DNA from: Micavibrio_B sp964399985
Lineage (GTDB): Bacteria; Pseudomonadota; Alphaproteobacteria; Micavibrionales; Micavibrionaceae
DNA: 64,000 nucleotides
NCBI GenBank assembly: GCA_964399985.1
Contig: CAYNRY010000002.1
Span: forward strand, 1 to 64,000
Reading direction: 5' to 3'
Shown here in pieces: positions 43,628-51,413 of this stretch. Positions within the stretch are counted from its first letter, which is position 1. Every line of letters begins with the position of its first letter. A program made the position numbers and the translations under genes. The notes below the pieces were generated by a model. The model saw nothing but the letters and a program-made list of their open reading frames with translations. It was not told where the DNA came from and made no database searches.

Positions 43628-45085
43628 ATGGGACTTGTCTTGAAAAAGAATTCCGGCCTGTTTGCCAAATGCCTGATGGCTTTTACCATACTGGCTCTCT
43701 GCTTGCAGCCCGTCAGCGCCGATGCGGCAACCAAGAAAAAGAAGAAAACCTCGCGCCCGGCTTTGGCCGTCTCGCCGATCAACCAGAAAAATCCCAAATA
43801 TGCCTCGATCGTCATCGATGCCGAAACCGGCACTATTTTGTCAGCGGACAGTGCCGACGCCCTGCGCCATCCCGCCTCCCTGACCAAGATGATGACCTTG
43901 ATGATGGTGTTCGATGCGTTATCGACCGGCAAGCTCCAGCCGAACCAGCGCATCCCTATTTCCAAAAAAGCCGCCGCCATGCCGGCGAGCAAACTCGGTC
44001 TTCCTGCTGGATCGAGCATTCGCCTGAATGATGCGATCTCTTCACTGGCCACTTTATCGGCCAATGATATTTCGGTGGCATTGGCCGAAGCCATCGCCGG
44101 AACTGAAAGCGAGTTTGCCCGCAAGATGACGGCAAAAGCCAAAGCCATCGGCATGAGCCGCACACAATTTTATAACGCTTCGGGTTTGCCCAACCAGTAT
44201 CAGGTGACGACCGCGCGCGATCAAGCGCGCCTTGCCCGTTACATGCTGAAAAACTATCCCGCCCAATCCCGCATTTTTGCCAAGCAGCGTTTCGAGTATA
44301 ATGGCCGCACCTACCGCAATCACAACCGCCTGATGGAAACCTATGCGGGAATGGATTGCTGTAAGACAGGCTTTATCAATGCATCGGGCTTTAATCTCGT
44401 AGCGTCTGCCAAACGTGACGGTCGCCGCATCATCGGCGTGGTTTTCGGCGGACGCACAACGGTCACCAGAAACGTCCACATGGCGTCTCTTCTCGATAAA
44501 GGCTTCGACAAAGCGAAAACAATTGATAAGGATATTCGTATTGCCGCAGCCAAACCAGCTACCGTAACCCCGCAAGCACACGCACAAAAACTTTCTCCAC
44601 CTGTCCAGAAAGAAGTCGTTCTGGCTTCCGCCGGAGCAAATAACGAAGTCGTGCAGGAAGCCTATCGCGCAGCGAAAGGCTCAGCCGCACCCGCTCTGCA
44701 GGTCAAAAAACTCGAACCTTCCGCCAACCCATATGTTCCCGCTTCAACGCCCCAAACACTTGGTACAATTACCTTGCAAGATAACAATCCTGCTCCGGCA
44801 CAGCTGCAACAAGCCAGCCTGACAACGCCTTCTATATCCGGCAATGGCTGGTCGATCCAGATCGGCGCTTACCAGACGCGCCTTGCCACCGATCAGGCGA
44901 TTTTCAACGCCCAGAAAAAACTGCCGTCACATTTAAAGAAAACACAAATCATGGTCGTACCTCTGCGCACCGCTGATGCAAGCTGGATGTTCCGCGCCCG
45001 TCTCGGCGGCTTCACCCAAGGCGAAGCACAAGAGGCATGTAAATATTTTCAGGACTGTCTTTTGATTTCACCGCAGGCTTATTAG
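43628..45085 (+). CDS. D-alanyl-D-alanine carboxypeptidase with SPOR domain
   Basis: A periplasmic PBP5-type enzyme that trims pentapeptides in peptidoglycan. Signal peptide residues 1-36 (CLMAFTILALCLQPVSADA). Catalytic SxxK is ASLTKM, SxN is SAND, and KTG is KTGFINASGFNLVASAKRD, all intact. The linker is lysine- and alanine-rich. The C-terminus is a SPOR domain (GWSIQIGAYQTRLATDQAIF, MFRARLGGFTQGEAQEAC), which targets septal denuded glycan. At 485 residues it is typical of alphaproteobacterial DacC-like proteins with SPOR. The GxxExxY cassette starts 6 bases after the stop. Confidence 0.94.
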   Translation: MGLVLKKNSGLFAKCLMAFTILALCLQPVSADAATKKKKKTSRPALAVSPINQKNPKYASIVIDAETGTILSADSADALRHPASLTKMMTLMMVFDALSTGKLQPNQRIPISKKAAAMPASKLGLPAGSSIRLNDAISSLATLSANDISVALAEAIAGTESEFARKMTAKAKAIGMSRTQFYNASGLPNQYQVTTARDQARLARYMLKNYPAQSRIFAKQRFEYNGRTYRNHNRLMETYAGMDCCKTGFINASGFNLVASAKRDGRRIIGVVFGGRTTVTRNVHMASLLDKGFDKAKTIDKDIRIAAAKPATVTPQAHAQKLSPPVQKEVVLASAGANNEVVQEAYRAAKGSAAPALQVKKLEPSANPYVPASTPQTLGTITLQDNNPAPAQLQQASLTTPSISGNGWSIQIGAYQTRLATDQAIFNAQKKLPSHLKKTQIMVVPLRTADASWMFRARLGGFTQGEAQEACKYFQDCLLISPQAY

Positions 45086-45091
45086 AAAATT

Positions 45092-45117
45092 GCCACGAAG
45101 GCACGAAGGGCACGAAG
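45092..45117. repeat. Left terminal inverted repeat of the GxxExxY cassette (26 bp)
   Basis: A purine-rich array of GGCACGAAG-type units. Its reverse complement matches the right repeat at 45524-45548 with only one extra base. The GxxExxY ATG follows one base after it. Confidence 0.85.
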
Positions 45118-45118
45118 A

Positions 45119-45523
45119 ATGGGGGAGTTTAAAGCATACAGTAATCTGGATCTTGAAACGGAACGCCTTGCCAAAATAGTTATAGATTCCTGTTTTGTAG
45201 TTCATAAAGAAATGGGGCCAGGCTTGTTAGAAAAAGTATATGAAGCTTGTTTATGTGCTGAACTGAAAAGCCGCCAGCTTCATTTTGAAAAACAAAAGTC
45301 CTTTCCCTTGTTTTTCAAAGGAGAAAAACTCGATATAGATCATAGAGTTGATTTGGTAATAGAAAACAAAATAATTATCGAGATAAAATCTGTTGAAAGA
45401 ACTATCGACATTTATCAAGCGCAATTACTCTCCTATTTAAAACTATCTGGTTTAAAGCTTGGTTTTTTGGTTAACTTTAACTCAAGTCTCATGAAAGAAG
45501 GTATCAAACGTGTCGTGCTTTAG
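45119..45523 (+). CDS. GxxExxY-family protein (PD-(D/E)XK-like)
   Basis: A small protein of the GxxExxY family, whose members have a restriction-endonuclease-like fold. The family signature is here: MGPGLLEKVYEACLCAELKSR (G-x-x-E-x-x-Y), then VDLVIENKIIIEIKSVERT, carrying the D...E-x-K nuclease-type pattern, and QAQLLSYLKLSGLKLGFLVNF. At 134 residues it is typical. It fills an inverted-repeat cassette almost exactly: start one base inside the left repeat, stop immediately before the right one. Genes of this family are often found beside such CACGAAGG repeats. Function unknown; a mobile or repeat-processing nuclease is my inference. Confidence 0.85.
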   Translation: MGEFKAYSNLDLETERLAKIVIDSCFVVHKEMGPGLLEKVYEACLCAELKSRQLHFEKQKSFPLFFKGEKLDIDHRVDLVIENKIIIEIKSVERTIDIYQAQLLSYLKLSGLKLGFLVNFNSSLMKEGIKRVVL

Positions 45524-46226
45524 CTTCGTGCCTTCGTGCCTTCGTGGCCGGAAAAAATTTACGTCTCATAACGCTAGCTCTCAATCCGGTAATATTCTTT
45601 TTTATATCCTGATGGCGATCGTCCTGATCGGCGCGCTGACGATTGCGCTGCGCGATACAGGCGGCATGGATAGTAATATCGATAAAGAATCTGCAAGCGT
45701 CACAGCCACCCAGATTATAAAATATGGCGGCGAAGTTGCTCAAGGCGTGAATACACTGATCCAAAACGGGGTAAGCGAACAGGATATTCGTTTTGCCTAT
45801 CCCAGCGCCCATAGCTCTTACGGAACCATTACAAGCACGCCGCAAAATCAGGTTTTTTCCAGTCAAGGCGCAAACGTGCCCTTCAGGTCGCCCCCTGCCG
45901 GGGCTGTAACAACTACCACAAATTATGGATTTAATGGCGGAAGATCCATGCCACAGGTCGGTAGCGATAAAGCTGATCTTACTATGACATTAGGTTATGT
46001 TACGGATAGCGTTTGTACCTCAATTAATCGCCAAAACGGCATATCAGGCATTCCCGTTGCTCCTACTTGCGGATCGCCGACCGCATTTGGCATTTTAGCT
46101 CAATACGCAACCTCGCCTGTGGCGATACCTGCAAGTTCTTTTACGAACCTGCCTGTATTGCAAGCCTGCGTTTATTGCACCGACAGGTCGATGAATATTT
46201 ATTTCTATACGCTGCTTGCCCGCTAA
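45510..46226 (+). CDS. Pilin-like hypothetical protein whose start is supplied by the cassette
   Basis: The open frame starts at GTG 45510 inside the end of the GxxExxY gene and runs through the right repeat (SFVPSCLRGRKK). The genuine protein seems to begin at about SSQSGNILFYILMAIVLIGALTIAL, one hydrophobic helix like a pilin or minor pseudopilin, but with no clear G/F cleavage site or E5. The rest is polar, glycine- and serine-rich with a few cysteines (CTSINRQNG, ACVYCTD). No normal start codon exists between the repeat and the helix, so the original start was probably lost. About 200 residues. Function unknown. The gene is immediately followed by a convergent lipoprotein gene. Confidence 0.6.
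   Translation: MSCFSFVPSCLRGRKKFTSHNASSQSGNILFYILMAIVLIGALTIALRDTGGMDSNIDKESASVTATQIIKYGGEVAQGVNTLIQNGVSEQDIRFAYPSAHSSYGTITSTPQNQVFSSQGANVPFRSPPAGAVTTTTNYGFNGGRSMPQVGSDKADLTMTLGYVTDSVCTSINRQNGISGIPVAPTCGSPTAFGILAQYATSPVAIPASSFTNLPVLQACVYCTDRSMNIYFYTLLAR
45524..45548. repeat. Right terminal inverted repeat of the GxxExxY cassette (25 bp)
   Basis: CTTCGTGCC-type units, the reverse complement of the left repeat with one base missing. It directly follows the GxxExxY stop codon and runs into the next reading frame, where it encodes FVPSCLRG. Confidence 0.85.
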
Positions 46227-46898
46227 TTAATCCCGCACTTCATAAACCGGCTTTTTCTCTAACGGCGGAGATTGTCTTGGCACATAGCTGAAGCCCGGCA
46301 TGCGCATATATTCGGTCTTGTCATGTGGAATGACGGCCAGCGAAGCTTGCTCGGATACCGTTTTCTTGCCATCGGCGGATTTAATTTCGAGCGTCAGGTA
46401 ATAAACGCCCTTGGTGTTTTTAGGATTAATCGCATCCTTGCCGAATTTGGCCTGCGCTTTTTTCAGCGCATCCTTGTTCGTGATCGGCGTCGCGTTATAA
46501 ACGATGACAGTGCCAGCGTCATAGATAGTCGGATTGACGCGATAGCCATAGCTGATCAGACCCTGACGCAGATAATGATCGAACGGCTTGTCGCCGATAT
46601 AGGCAGGCGGCGTTGTCACTAGCGTGACCGGACCCGATGACGGCGGCAGGCTTGCCGGCAATGGATTGATCAACTCATACACAGCGCCTTGCCAGGCGGC
46701 CGTATTATCGGCCAGATTCTCGATGCTTGGATCTTCCGCTTCATCGAGCCATGGTCGCGACGGCGCAGGCGATGATAGAGGCGTATCGTCGTTATAACGA
46801 TAGCCGTTGGCCATATATTGCGTTGGAATGGAACCGCAAGATGTCAGGAGAAGAGCGAGAAATGGGACAGCCCGATTAGTAATAAGACGGCGAATCAT
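46227..46898 (-). CDS. Putative outer-membrane or periplasmic lipoprotein, 223 aa
   Basis: Signal sequence with a lipobox (FLALLLTSC, cysteine at residue 21), followed by a long periplasmic part without recognised domain, including SYGYRVNPTIYDAGTVIVYNAT and GVYYLTLEIKSADGKKTVSEQA. The charged N-region and the hydrophobic stretch are typical for SPaseII. No family assigned; homologues probably in related alphaproteobacteria. The stop abuts that of the pilin-like gene on the other strand. Confidence 0.75.
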   Translation of the reverse strand: MIRRLITNRAVPFLALLLTSCGSIPTQYMANGYRYNDDTPLSSPAPSRPWLDEAEDPSIENLADNTAAWQGAVYELINPLPASLPPSSGPVTLVTTPPAYIGDKPFDHYLRQGLISYGYRVNPTIYDAGTVIVYNATPITNKDALKKAQAKFGKDAINPKNTKGVYYLTLEIKSADGKKTVSEQASLAVIPHDKTEYMRMPGFSYVPRQSPPLEKKPVYEVRD

Positions 46899-46944
46899 AA
46901 AGAACCCCTAAGAATGAATTTCGACGCCGAGTGTATCAAGAAAG

Positions 46945-46990
46945 AGCGGTAGGCGGTAGGCGGTAAATAGTACTTTCTACCGCCTACTGC
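46945..46990. repeat. GCGGTAG repeat with palindromic arms
   Basis: Three tandem GCGGTA(G/A) units are followed after 12 bases by TACCGCCTAC, the inverse of the same unit, giving a 10-bp stem. It sits between the lipoprotein and the 61-residue gene and could terminate the latter or be a small dispersed repeat. Confidence 0.55.
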
Positions 46991-46997
46991 ATACCAT

Positions 46998-47183
46998 TTA
47001 CCCTCTTGCCTTGTCCGTCAGCACCGCATAAGTCCGGCACGGCAGGCAGCGAAGCTCCAGAAACTGCTGCTGGAGCGCCTGCCCGACTTCGACACCGCCG
47101 AATTTACCTACAAGCTCTTCTAGGCTTAAGACAGCCGCTGTACGACCAAAATAGGTTTCAACCTGAACAAGTTCTGGGATCAT
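46998..47183 (-). CDS. Unknown small protein of 61 aa behind a multi-site promoter
   Basis: The start MIPELVQVETYF at 47183 has GCGAGG six bases upstream. The 61 residues form a compact, helical protein with CLPC near the end (RCLPCRTY), a potential metal or redox pair. Not recognised. The upstream 150 bases contain an FNR-like site, two NrdR-like boxes and a Fur-like palindrome over the -10 region, so the gene is probably controlled by oxygen, iron and nucleotide pools. This combination suggests a role linked to ribonucleotide reduction or iron/redox repair, which remains inference. Confidence 0.6.
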   Translation of the reverse strand: MIPELVQVETYFGRTAAVLSLEELVGKFGGVEVGQALQQQFLELRCLPCRTYAVLTDKARG

Positions 47184-47233
47184 GGTATGCCTCGCTGTTT
47201 TTGAATTATCGATTGAAGAATCGAAGAAGTTAT

Positions 47234-47250
47234 TTGAGAATTATTCTCAA
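47234..47250 (-). promoter_or_regulatory. Fur-box-like palindrome
   Basis: TGAGAAT-T-ATTCTCA is a perfect 7-1-7 inverted repeat of the type bound by Fur. It covers the -10 element of the promoter for the 61-residue gene, where binding would repress. Confidence 0.6.
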
Positions 47251-47268
47251 CTACAGCTTGAGTGTCAA
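47240..47268 (-). promoter_or_regulatory. Near-consensus sigma70 promoter of the 61-aa gene
   Basis: On the minus strand TTGACA (47263-47268), 17-base spacer, AATAAT (47240-47245). A start near 47233 would give a 50-base leader. Confidence 0.65.
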
Positions 47269-47274
47269 TTAAAA

Positions 47275-47290
47275 ACACAACATATTGTGT
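47275..47290 (-). promoter_or_regulatory. NrdR-box-like site 1
   Basis: ACACAACATATTGTGT is a near-perfect palindrome close to the NrdR consensus acaCwAtATaTwGtgt. It lies just upstream of the -35 of the 61-aa gene. Confidence 0.6.
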
Positions 47291-47305
47291 ATGGATAAGA
47301 TAAAT

Positions 47306-47321
47306 TATCCATATATTGATT
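47306..47321 (-). promoter_or_regulatory. NrdR-box-like site 2
   Basis: TATCCATATATTGATT, weaker, but 31 bp from site 1, the spacing seen for paired NrdR boxes. Its 3' half equals that of the second box upstream of nrdB. Confidence 0.4.
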
Positions 47322-47329
47322 TAAATCAA
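47316..47329. promoter_or_regulatory. FNR-like box
   Basis: TTGATTTAAATCAA matches the FNR/Anr consensus TTGAT-N4-ATCAA exactly. Its centre is about 90 bp upstream of the predicted start of transcription, a position usable for class I activation. It lies just after the hldE stop codon. Confidence 0.55.
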
Positions 47330-47336
47330 TTACTTA

Positions 47337-48779
47337 TTAAGCGGCGGAGATTTTCTTGATAATGTTAGTGGTACTACGCCCTTCCACGATTCCCATGATT
47401 TTCACTTCTCCGCCATAGGCGCGCACTACTTTCGCTTCCGGTAACTGGTCTTCCGTATAGTCTCCGCCTTTAAAGATAATACCCGGCTCGATATATCGAA
47501 TCAGCTCGACAGGCGTATTGTCTCCTCCGGCCTCCGTGGCGCCGAACAAAACCACGAGGTTGACCGAACCCAGCCCCGCCATAACGGTGGCGCGGTCGCC
47601 CTCCATATTTACCGGTCGGCTCTCGCCTTTGAGTATTTTCACTGACTTGTCGTGATTGAGGCCTAGTACCAAGCGGTCGCAATGGCTTGCCGCTTCTTTC
47701 AGATAAGTGACGTGGCCGGCATGCAAGATATCGAAACAGCCATTTGTGAAGCCAACCTTGAGGCCTTGCTCTTTCCAGATCCTGACCTGTTCTTTGGCCG
47801 CATCCCATGTCGCAAAGGAGTCGCTGCCGATACTCTGGCTGAATAATTCTCCAGAGGTAACCGCATGCGCGCCGGCTTTGGCGACAGCAATCCCTGCCGC
47901 TTTATTGGCCAGCGCTGCCGCTTCAACCAAGGACAAACCTGCCGCAAGCCCCGCGGCCAGCGTCGCAATCACCGTGTCACCGGCACCCGAGACATCCGAT
48001 ACTTCCTGCGCCATCGTTTTTAAATGAACGGGCGTGCCATCCAGACCGTCAAGCACCGTCATACCGTCTTCAGAGCGCGTTGCGACGATAGAATTGATTC
48101 CGCTGCTCTCCAGAAGTTTTTGGGCTGCGTTGGCGATATCCGCATCGCCTGCAAGCGACGGAACGCCGATGCTCTCGGCCAGTTCCTTGCGATTTGGGGT
48201 GACCACGTCTGCACCCTTATATATTGTGTAGTCCTTACCTTTCGGATCGACCAGCACTGGAATTCCTAGCACCCGCGCTTCGGCGATAATTTCCGCCAGA
48301 ACCCTTTTCGTCAGCGCGCCTTTGCTGTAGTCGGACAGGATCACCGCCTTGGCAAAACGAATCTCGTGCTTTGCTATTTCAAGAAGACGATCTTCGTCAT
48401 TTTCAAGCAGCGGCGCGATCACTTCATGATCGGCGCGCATCATCTGCATGCCGTTTCCGACAAAACGGATTTTCTGGATTGTCGGACGGTCGCCGACTTC
48501 GATCATTTCCGCGCCGGGGCCGCATAGAGCGCGCATGCTATTTGCCGCCTCGTCCTTTCCAACGACGCTAATGATTCGTGCATCGACGCCTAAAGATTTC
48601 AGATTCGCAAATACATTGCCTGCGCCGCCAAGCCCGTCTTTTTCGCGTTCAACAGAAAGAATGGGAAAAGGACCTTCCGGCGATATCCGGCTAACACTGC
48701 CATAGACATAGCGGTCCAGCATGCAATCGCCGATCACGACGACGCGTATATCTCTGAAATCTTTGGAAGAAAAATTCAT
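47337..48779 (-). CDS. hldE: Bifunctional heptose 7-phosphate kinase / heptose 1-phosphate adenylyltransferase
   Basis: Two steps of ADP-heptose synthesis for lipopolysaccharide. Residues 1-320 are a PfkB-type kinase (GDCMLDRYVYGSV, GLGGAGNVFANL, DVSGAGDTVIATLAAG). Residues 340-480 are a nucleotidyltransferase (VGFTNGCFDILHAGHVTYL, with the HxGH motif, and GRSTTNIIKKI). At 480 residues the length equals the E. coli enzyme. The window therefore supports an LPS core with heptose. Convergent neighbours only. Confidence 0.97.
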   Translation of the reverse strand: MNFSSKDFRDIRVVVIGDCMLDRYVYGSVSRISPEGPFPILSVEREKDGLGGAGNVFANLKSLGVDARIISVVGKDEAANSMRALCGPGAEMIEVGDRPTIQKIRFVGNGMQMMRADHEVIAPLLENDEDRLLEIAKHEIRFAKAVILSDYSKGALTKRVLAEIIAEARVLGIPVLVDPKGKDYTIYKGADVVTPNRKELAESIGVPSLAGDADIANAAQKLLESSGINSIVATRSEDGMTVLDGLDGTPVHLKTMAQEVSDVSGAGDTVIATLAAGLAAGLSLVEAAALANKAAGIAVAKAGAHAVTSGELFSQSIGSDSFATWDAAKEQVRIWKEQGLKVGFTNGCFDILHAGHVTYLKEAASHCDRLVLGLNHDKSVKILKGESRPVNMEGDRATVMAGLGSVNLVVLFGATEAGGDNTPVELIRYIEPGIIFKGGDYTEDQLPEAKVVRAYGGEVKIMGIVEGRSTTNIIKKISAA

Positions 48780-48928
48780 CGCTCTCCAATCCTTAACGAA
48801 ACCCTAATAAAGCCTGTCAAATACAGTGGATATTATATGTTTGTAGTTACATGGCGTTTATACTTTGTCAACTTTTGTCATGTCTAATAGGGGTTAAGCA
48901 AAAATATAAGTCCGAAAGGATTCGGGTA

Positions 48929-49843
48929 ATGGGTCACAACACAGGAACACTGGGCAAAATCAAATCCTATCTAGAGCGTAACCGTCTCGGTGAATTGCTC
49001 GTTATTCGCGGCCGCCTATCACCTCTGCAACTCAAAACCGCTTTGTCCCGTCAGCATGAACAAAAAATTCCCTTGGGCAAGATTCTTGTCCAGCAAGGCT
49101 ATGTTACCAAGAGCGACATTTTTTCTGCCATTGCGACTCAATGGGCGCTTCGCTCCCTTGCCGCTATCGTAACTGTTATGATCACTGCTTCGGCTTTTAA
49201 TATAAAGACCGCCTCGGCCAAAGACGCGCAAACGACTTTGGCGATGGCCGCCGCGCCGATTAGCTCCATTTCTTCTTATCCTGACCTTTTCGGTTCGAAT
49301 GAAAAGAAATCATCCGATCTATCCGCCTTTACAAAATGGGGCACAATGTTCGCCCGCTTCGATGGCCAGATGAAAAAGCCGGGCTCTGCCGAGATTCTTA
49401 AAAAATGGAAAAACAATCTGGAAGAAATTCGCGGCTTGCCGCTGGAAACCATGGTTCACCGCGTCAACGCGATGGCGAACAAAGTTCCTTATATCAATGA
49501 CAGCAAGAACTGGGGCAAATCTGACTATTGGGAAACACCGATCGAATTTTTCACGCGCGGCGGTGACTGTGAAGATTTCGCCATTGCCAAATACGCCTCT
49601 CTTCGCGCGCTCGGCGTGCCGGATAACCGCATGAGAATTGCTATCGTCAAAGATACGCAAAAAGGCATACCGCATGCTATCCTGATTGTTTATACAGATA
49701 ACGGTCCTGTCGTCCTCGACAACCAGATCAAGAAAGTAACGGCGCAAAGCGATATCGCGCATTACAAACCGATCTTCTCCATCAACCGTTCGTCATGGTG
49801 GCTGCATACGCCGAACCGCGGCACGATTATGGCGAGCAGATAG
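48929..49843 (+). CDS. LapG-like transglutaminase-like cysteine peptidase with MshEN-like N-terminus
   Basis: Start ATG at 48929 with AAAGGATTCGGGTA before it; the frame is open to 48851. Residues 19-42 (RLGELLVIRGRLSPLQLKTA plus LSRQ) and 48-71 follow the two-repeat pattern of the GspE/MshE N-terminal domain, which in MshE binds cyclic-di-GMP. A hydrophobic segment (75-95) ends ASAFNIKTASA/KDA, a possible cleavage site. Residues 130-295 are the bacterial transglutaminase-like peptidase: Cys214 (GGDCEDFAIAKY), His249 (GIPHAILIVY), Asp264 (VVLDNQ). LapG releases adhesins when LapD lets it go, and here sensor and protease may be one chain. The peptidase is firm; the MshEN identification is provisional. 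Confidence 0.82.
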   Translation: MGHNTGTLGKIKSYLERNRLGELLVIRGRLSPLQLKTALSRQHEQKIPLGKILVQQGYVTKSDIFSAIATQWALRSLAAIVTVMITASAFNIKTASAKDAQTTLAMAAAPISSISSYPDLFGSNEKKSSDLSAFTKWGTMFARFDGQMKKPGSAEILKKWKNNLEEIRGLPLETMVHRVNAMANKVPYINDSKNWGKSDYWETPIEFFTRGGDCEDFAIAKYASLRALGVPDNRMRIAIVKDTQKGIPHAILIVYTDNGPVVLDNQIKKVTAQSDIAHYKPIFSINRSSWWLHTPNRGTIMASR

Positions 49844-51268
49844 TTATTCGATCCACGCAACTCTTAAAATATTCGTAGACCCGGGCGTTCCAAAAGGCAC
49901 GCCCGCCGTCATCACGAATCTTTGGCCAACATCAGCTAGGCCTTGGTCTTTGGCATGTTTTTGCGCCAGTACCACCGCATCGGCGAAGGTCGAAACCTCT
50001 TCCACTTCCACAGCATGAACGCCATAGGAGATCGTCAGCCTTCTGGCTGTTGAGAGATTTTGCGTCAGCACCAAAACTTTCATGGCCGGACGCTGGCGTA
50101 CGGCGCGAAGCGCTGTCGTGCCGGATGTCGTATAGGTAGCGATACAGGCTGCCTTGATATCGCAGGCCACTTGATCGGCGGCAACGGTGATGGCATCACC
50201 CGCATCATGACTTCCGACCGGATGATCGGCATCCATGATCGATCTATAAAGTTCGTTCTTCTCGACCGTCTGACAGATGCGATCCATAATCGTGACGGCT
50301 TCGAGCGGATATTGTCCGGCGGCGGTTTCAGCCGACAGCATCACGGCATCCGTACCGTCGAACACGGCAGTGGCCACATCGCCCGCTTCGGCGCGGGTCG
50401 GGGACGGGCTTTCGATCATCGATTCGAGCATTTGCGTTGCGACGATAATCGGCTTTCCGGCATAGCGAACGGCGCGCACGACTTTTTTCTGCGCAACCGG
50501 CACTTCTTCCGGCGGAATTTCAACGCCGAGATCGCCGCGTGCCAGCATAACGCCATCAGCCAATGCGATCATCTCATCGAGATGTTCGAGCGCAGACGGT
50601 TTTTCAAGCTTGATCATCAGCGCGGCTCTTCCCGCGATCAGCTTCTTGGCTTCGGCGACATCGGCAGGTGTCTGGACGAAACTTTGCGCGATCCAGTCGA
50701 CGCCCATATTTAGTGCCGCTTCCATATCGATCAAATCTTTCGGCGTCAGTGTCGACATCGGCAGAATGACGCCTGGAATATTAAATCCTTTGTTGTTGGA
50801 AAGAACCCGTCCGGAAACGATCTGGCCGATCAGATAACCTTCACCGCGATCAACGATTTCCATGCGAACCTTGCCGTCATCGAGAAGAATAAACGAACCG
50901 ATCGGCATCGCGGAAATCACTTCCGGATGCGGCAGACAAACACGACTTTCATCGCCGAGGGCTTCATCGAGATCGAGGCGGATTTTCATTCCGGCCTCGA
51001 GAACGATTTTACCGTCTTTAAAACGACCGACGCGAAGTTTCGGCCCTTGCAAATCTCCGACGACACCGATTGTCTTGCCGTATTGCTCCTCGATCTCGCG
51101 GATCCAGTTGATATTCTTTGCGTGACCTTCATGACTTCCATGGGAAAAATTCAGGCGAAAGACGTCTACTCCGGCGAGAAATAATTTTTCGATCATTTCG
51201 CGGCTGGAGGAAGCCGGGCCTAACGTGGCAAGAATCTTGGTCTGGCGGGAGCGGATAATTTTGGACAT
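49844..51268 (-). CDS. pyk: Pyruvate kinase
   Basis: Last step of glycolysis: phosphoenolpyruvate plus ADP gives pyruvate plus ATP. The N-terminal ILATLGPASSSREMIEKLFLAG, the K-binding FRLNFSHG, the catalytic IKLEKPSALEHLDEMI and GVMLARGDLGVEIPPEEVP, and the signature TAVFDGTDAVMLSAETAAGQYP are all intact. At 474 residues it is full length. Its stop is adjacent to that of the LapG-like gene, convergent. Confidence 0.97.
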   Translation of the reverse strand: MSKIIRSRQTKILATLGPASSSREMIEKLFLAGVDVFRLNFSHGSHEGHAKNINWIREIEEQYGKTIGVVGDLQGPKLRVGRFKDGKIVLEAGMKIRLDLDEALGDESRVCLPHPEVISAMPIGSFILLDDGKVRMEIVDRGEGYLIGQIVSGRVLSNNKGFNIPGVILPMSTLTPKDLIDMEAALNMGVDWIAQSFVQTPADVAEAKKLIAGRAALMIKLEKPSALEHLDEMIALADGVMLARGDLGVEIPPEEVPVAQKKVVRAVRYAGKPIIVATQMLESMIESPSPTRAEAGDVATAVFDGTDAVMLSAETAAGQYPLEAVTIMDRICQTVEKNELYRSIMDADHPVGSHDAGDAITVAADQVACDIKAACIATYTTSGTTALRAVRQRPAMKVLVLTQNLSTARRLTISYGVHAVEVEEVSTFADAVVLAQKHAKDQGLADVGQRFVMTAGVPFGTPGSTNILRVAWIE

Positions 51269-51396
51269 GCGATTACTCTTTTGAAACTGGAGATGCTTTC
51301 TACCATAAAGCGTAGAAAATGAGAATTAACGATTCCTTTTCATACCACTTGGCATCCACTCGGTATCCCATATTTAGCCCGAAACTGATTCTCTTC

Positions 51397-51413
51397 TTGA
51401 GAATCATTCTGAA
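51397..51413. promoter_or_regulatory. Fur-like palindrome between pyk and nrdA
   Basis: TTGAGAATCATTCTGAA: TGAGAAT-C-ATTCTGA is 7-1-7 with one mismatch. It could act on either divergent gene. Confidence 0.4.
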
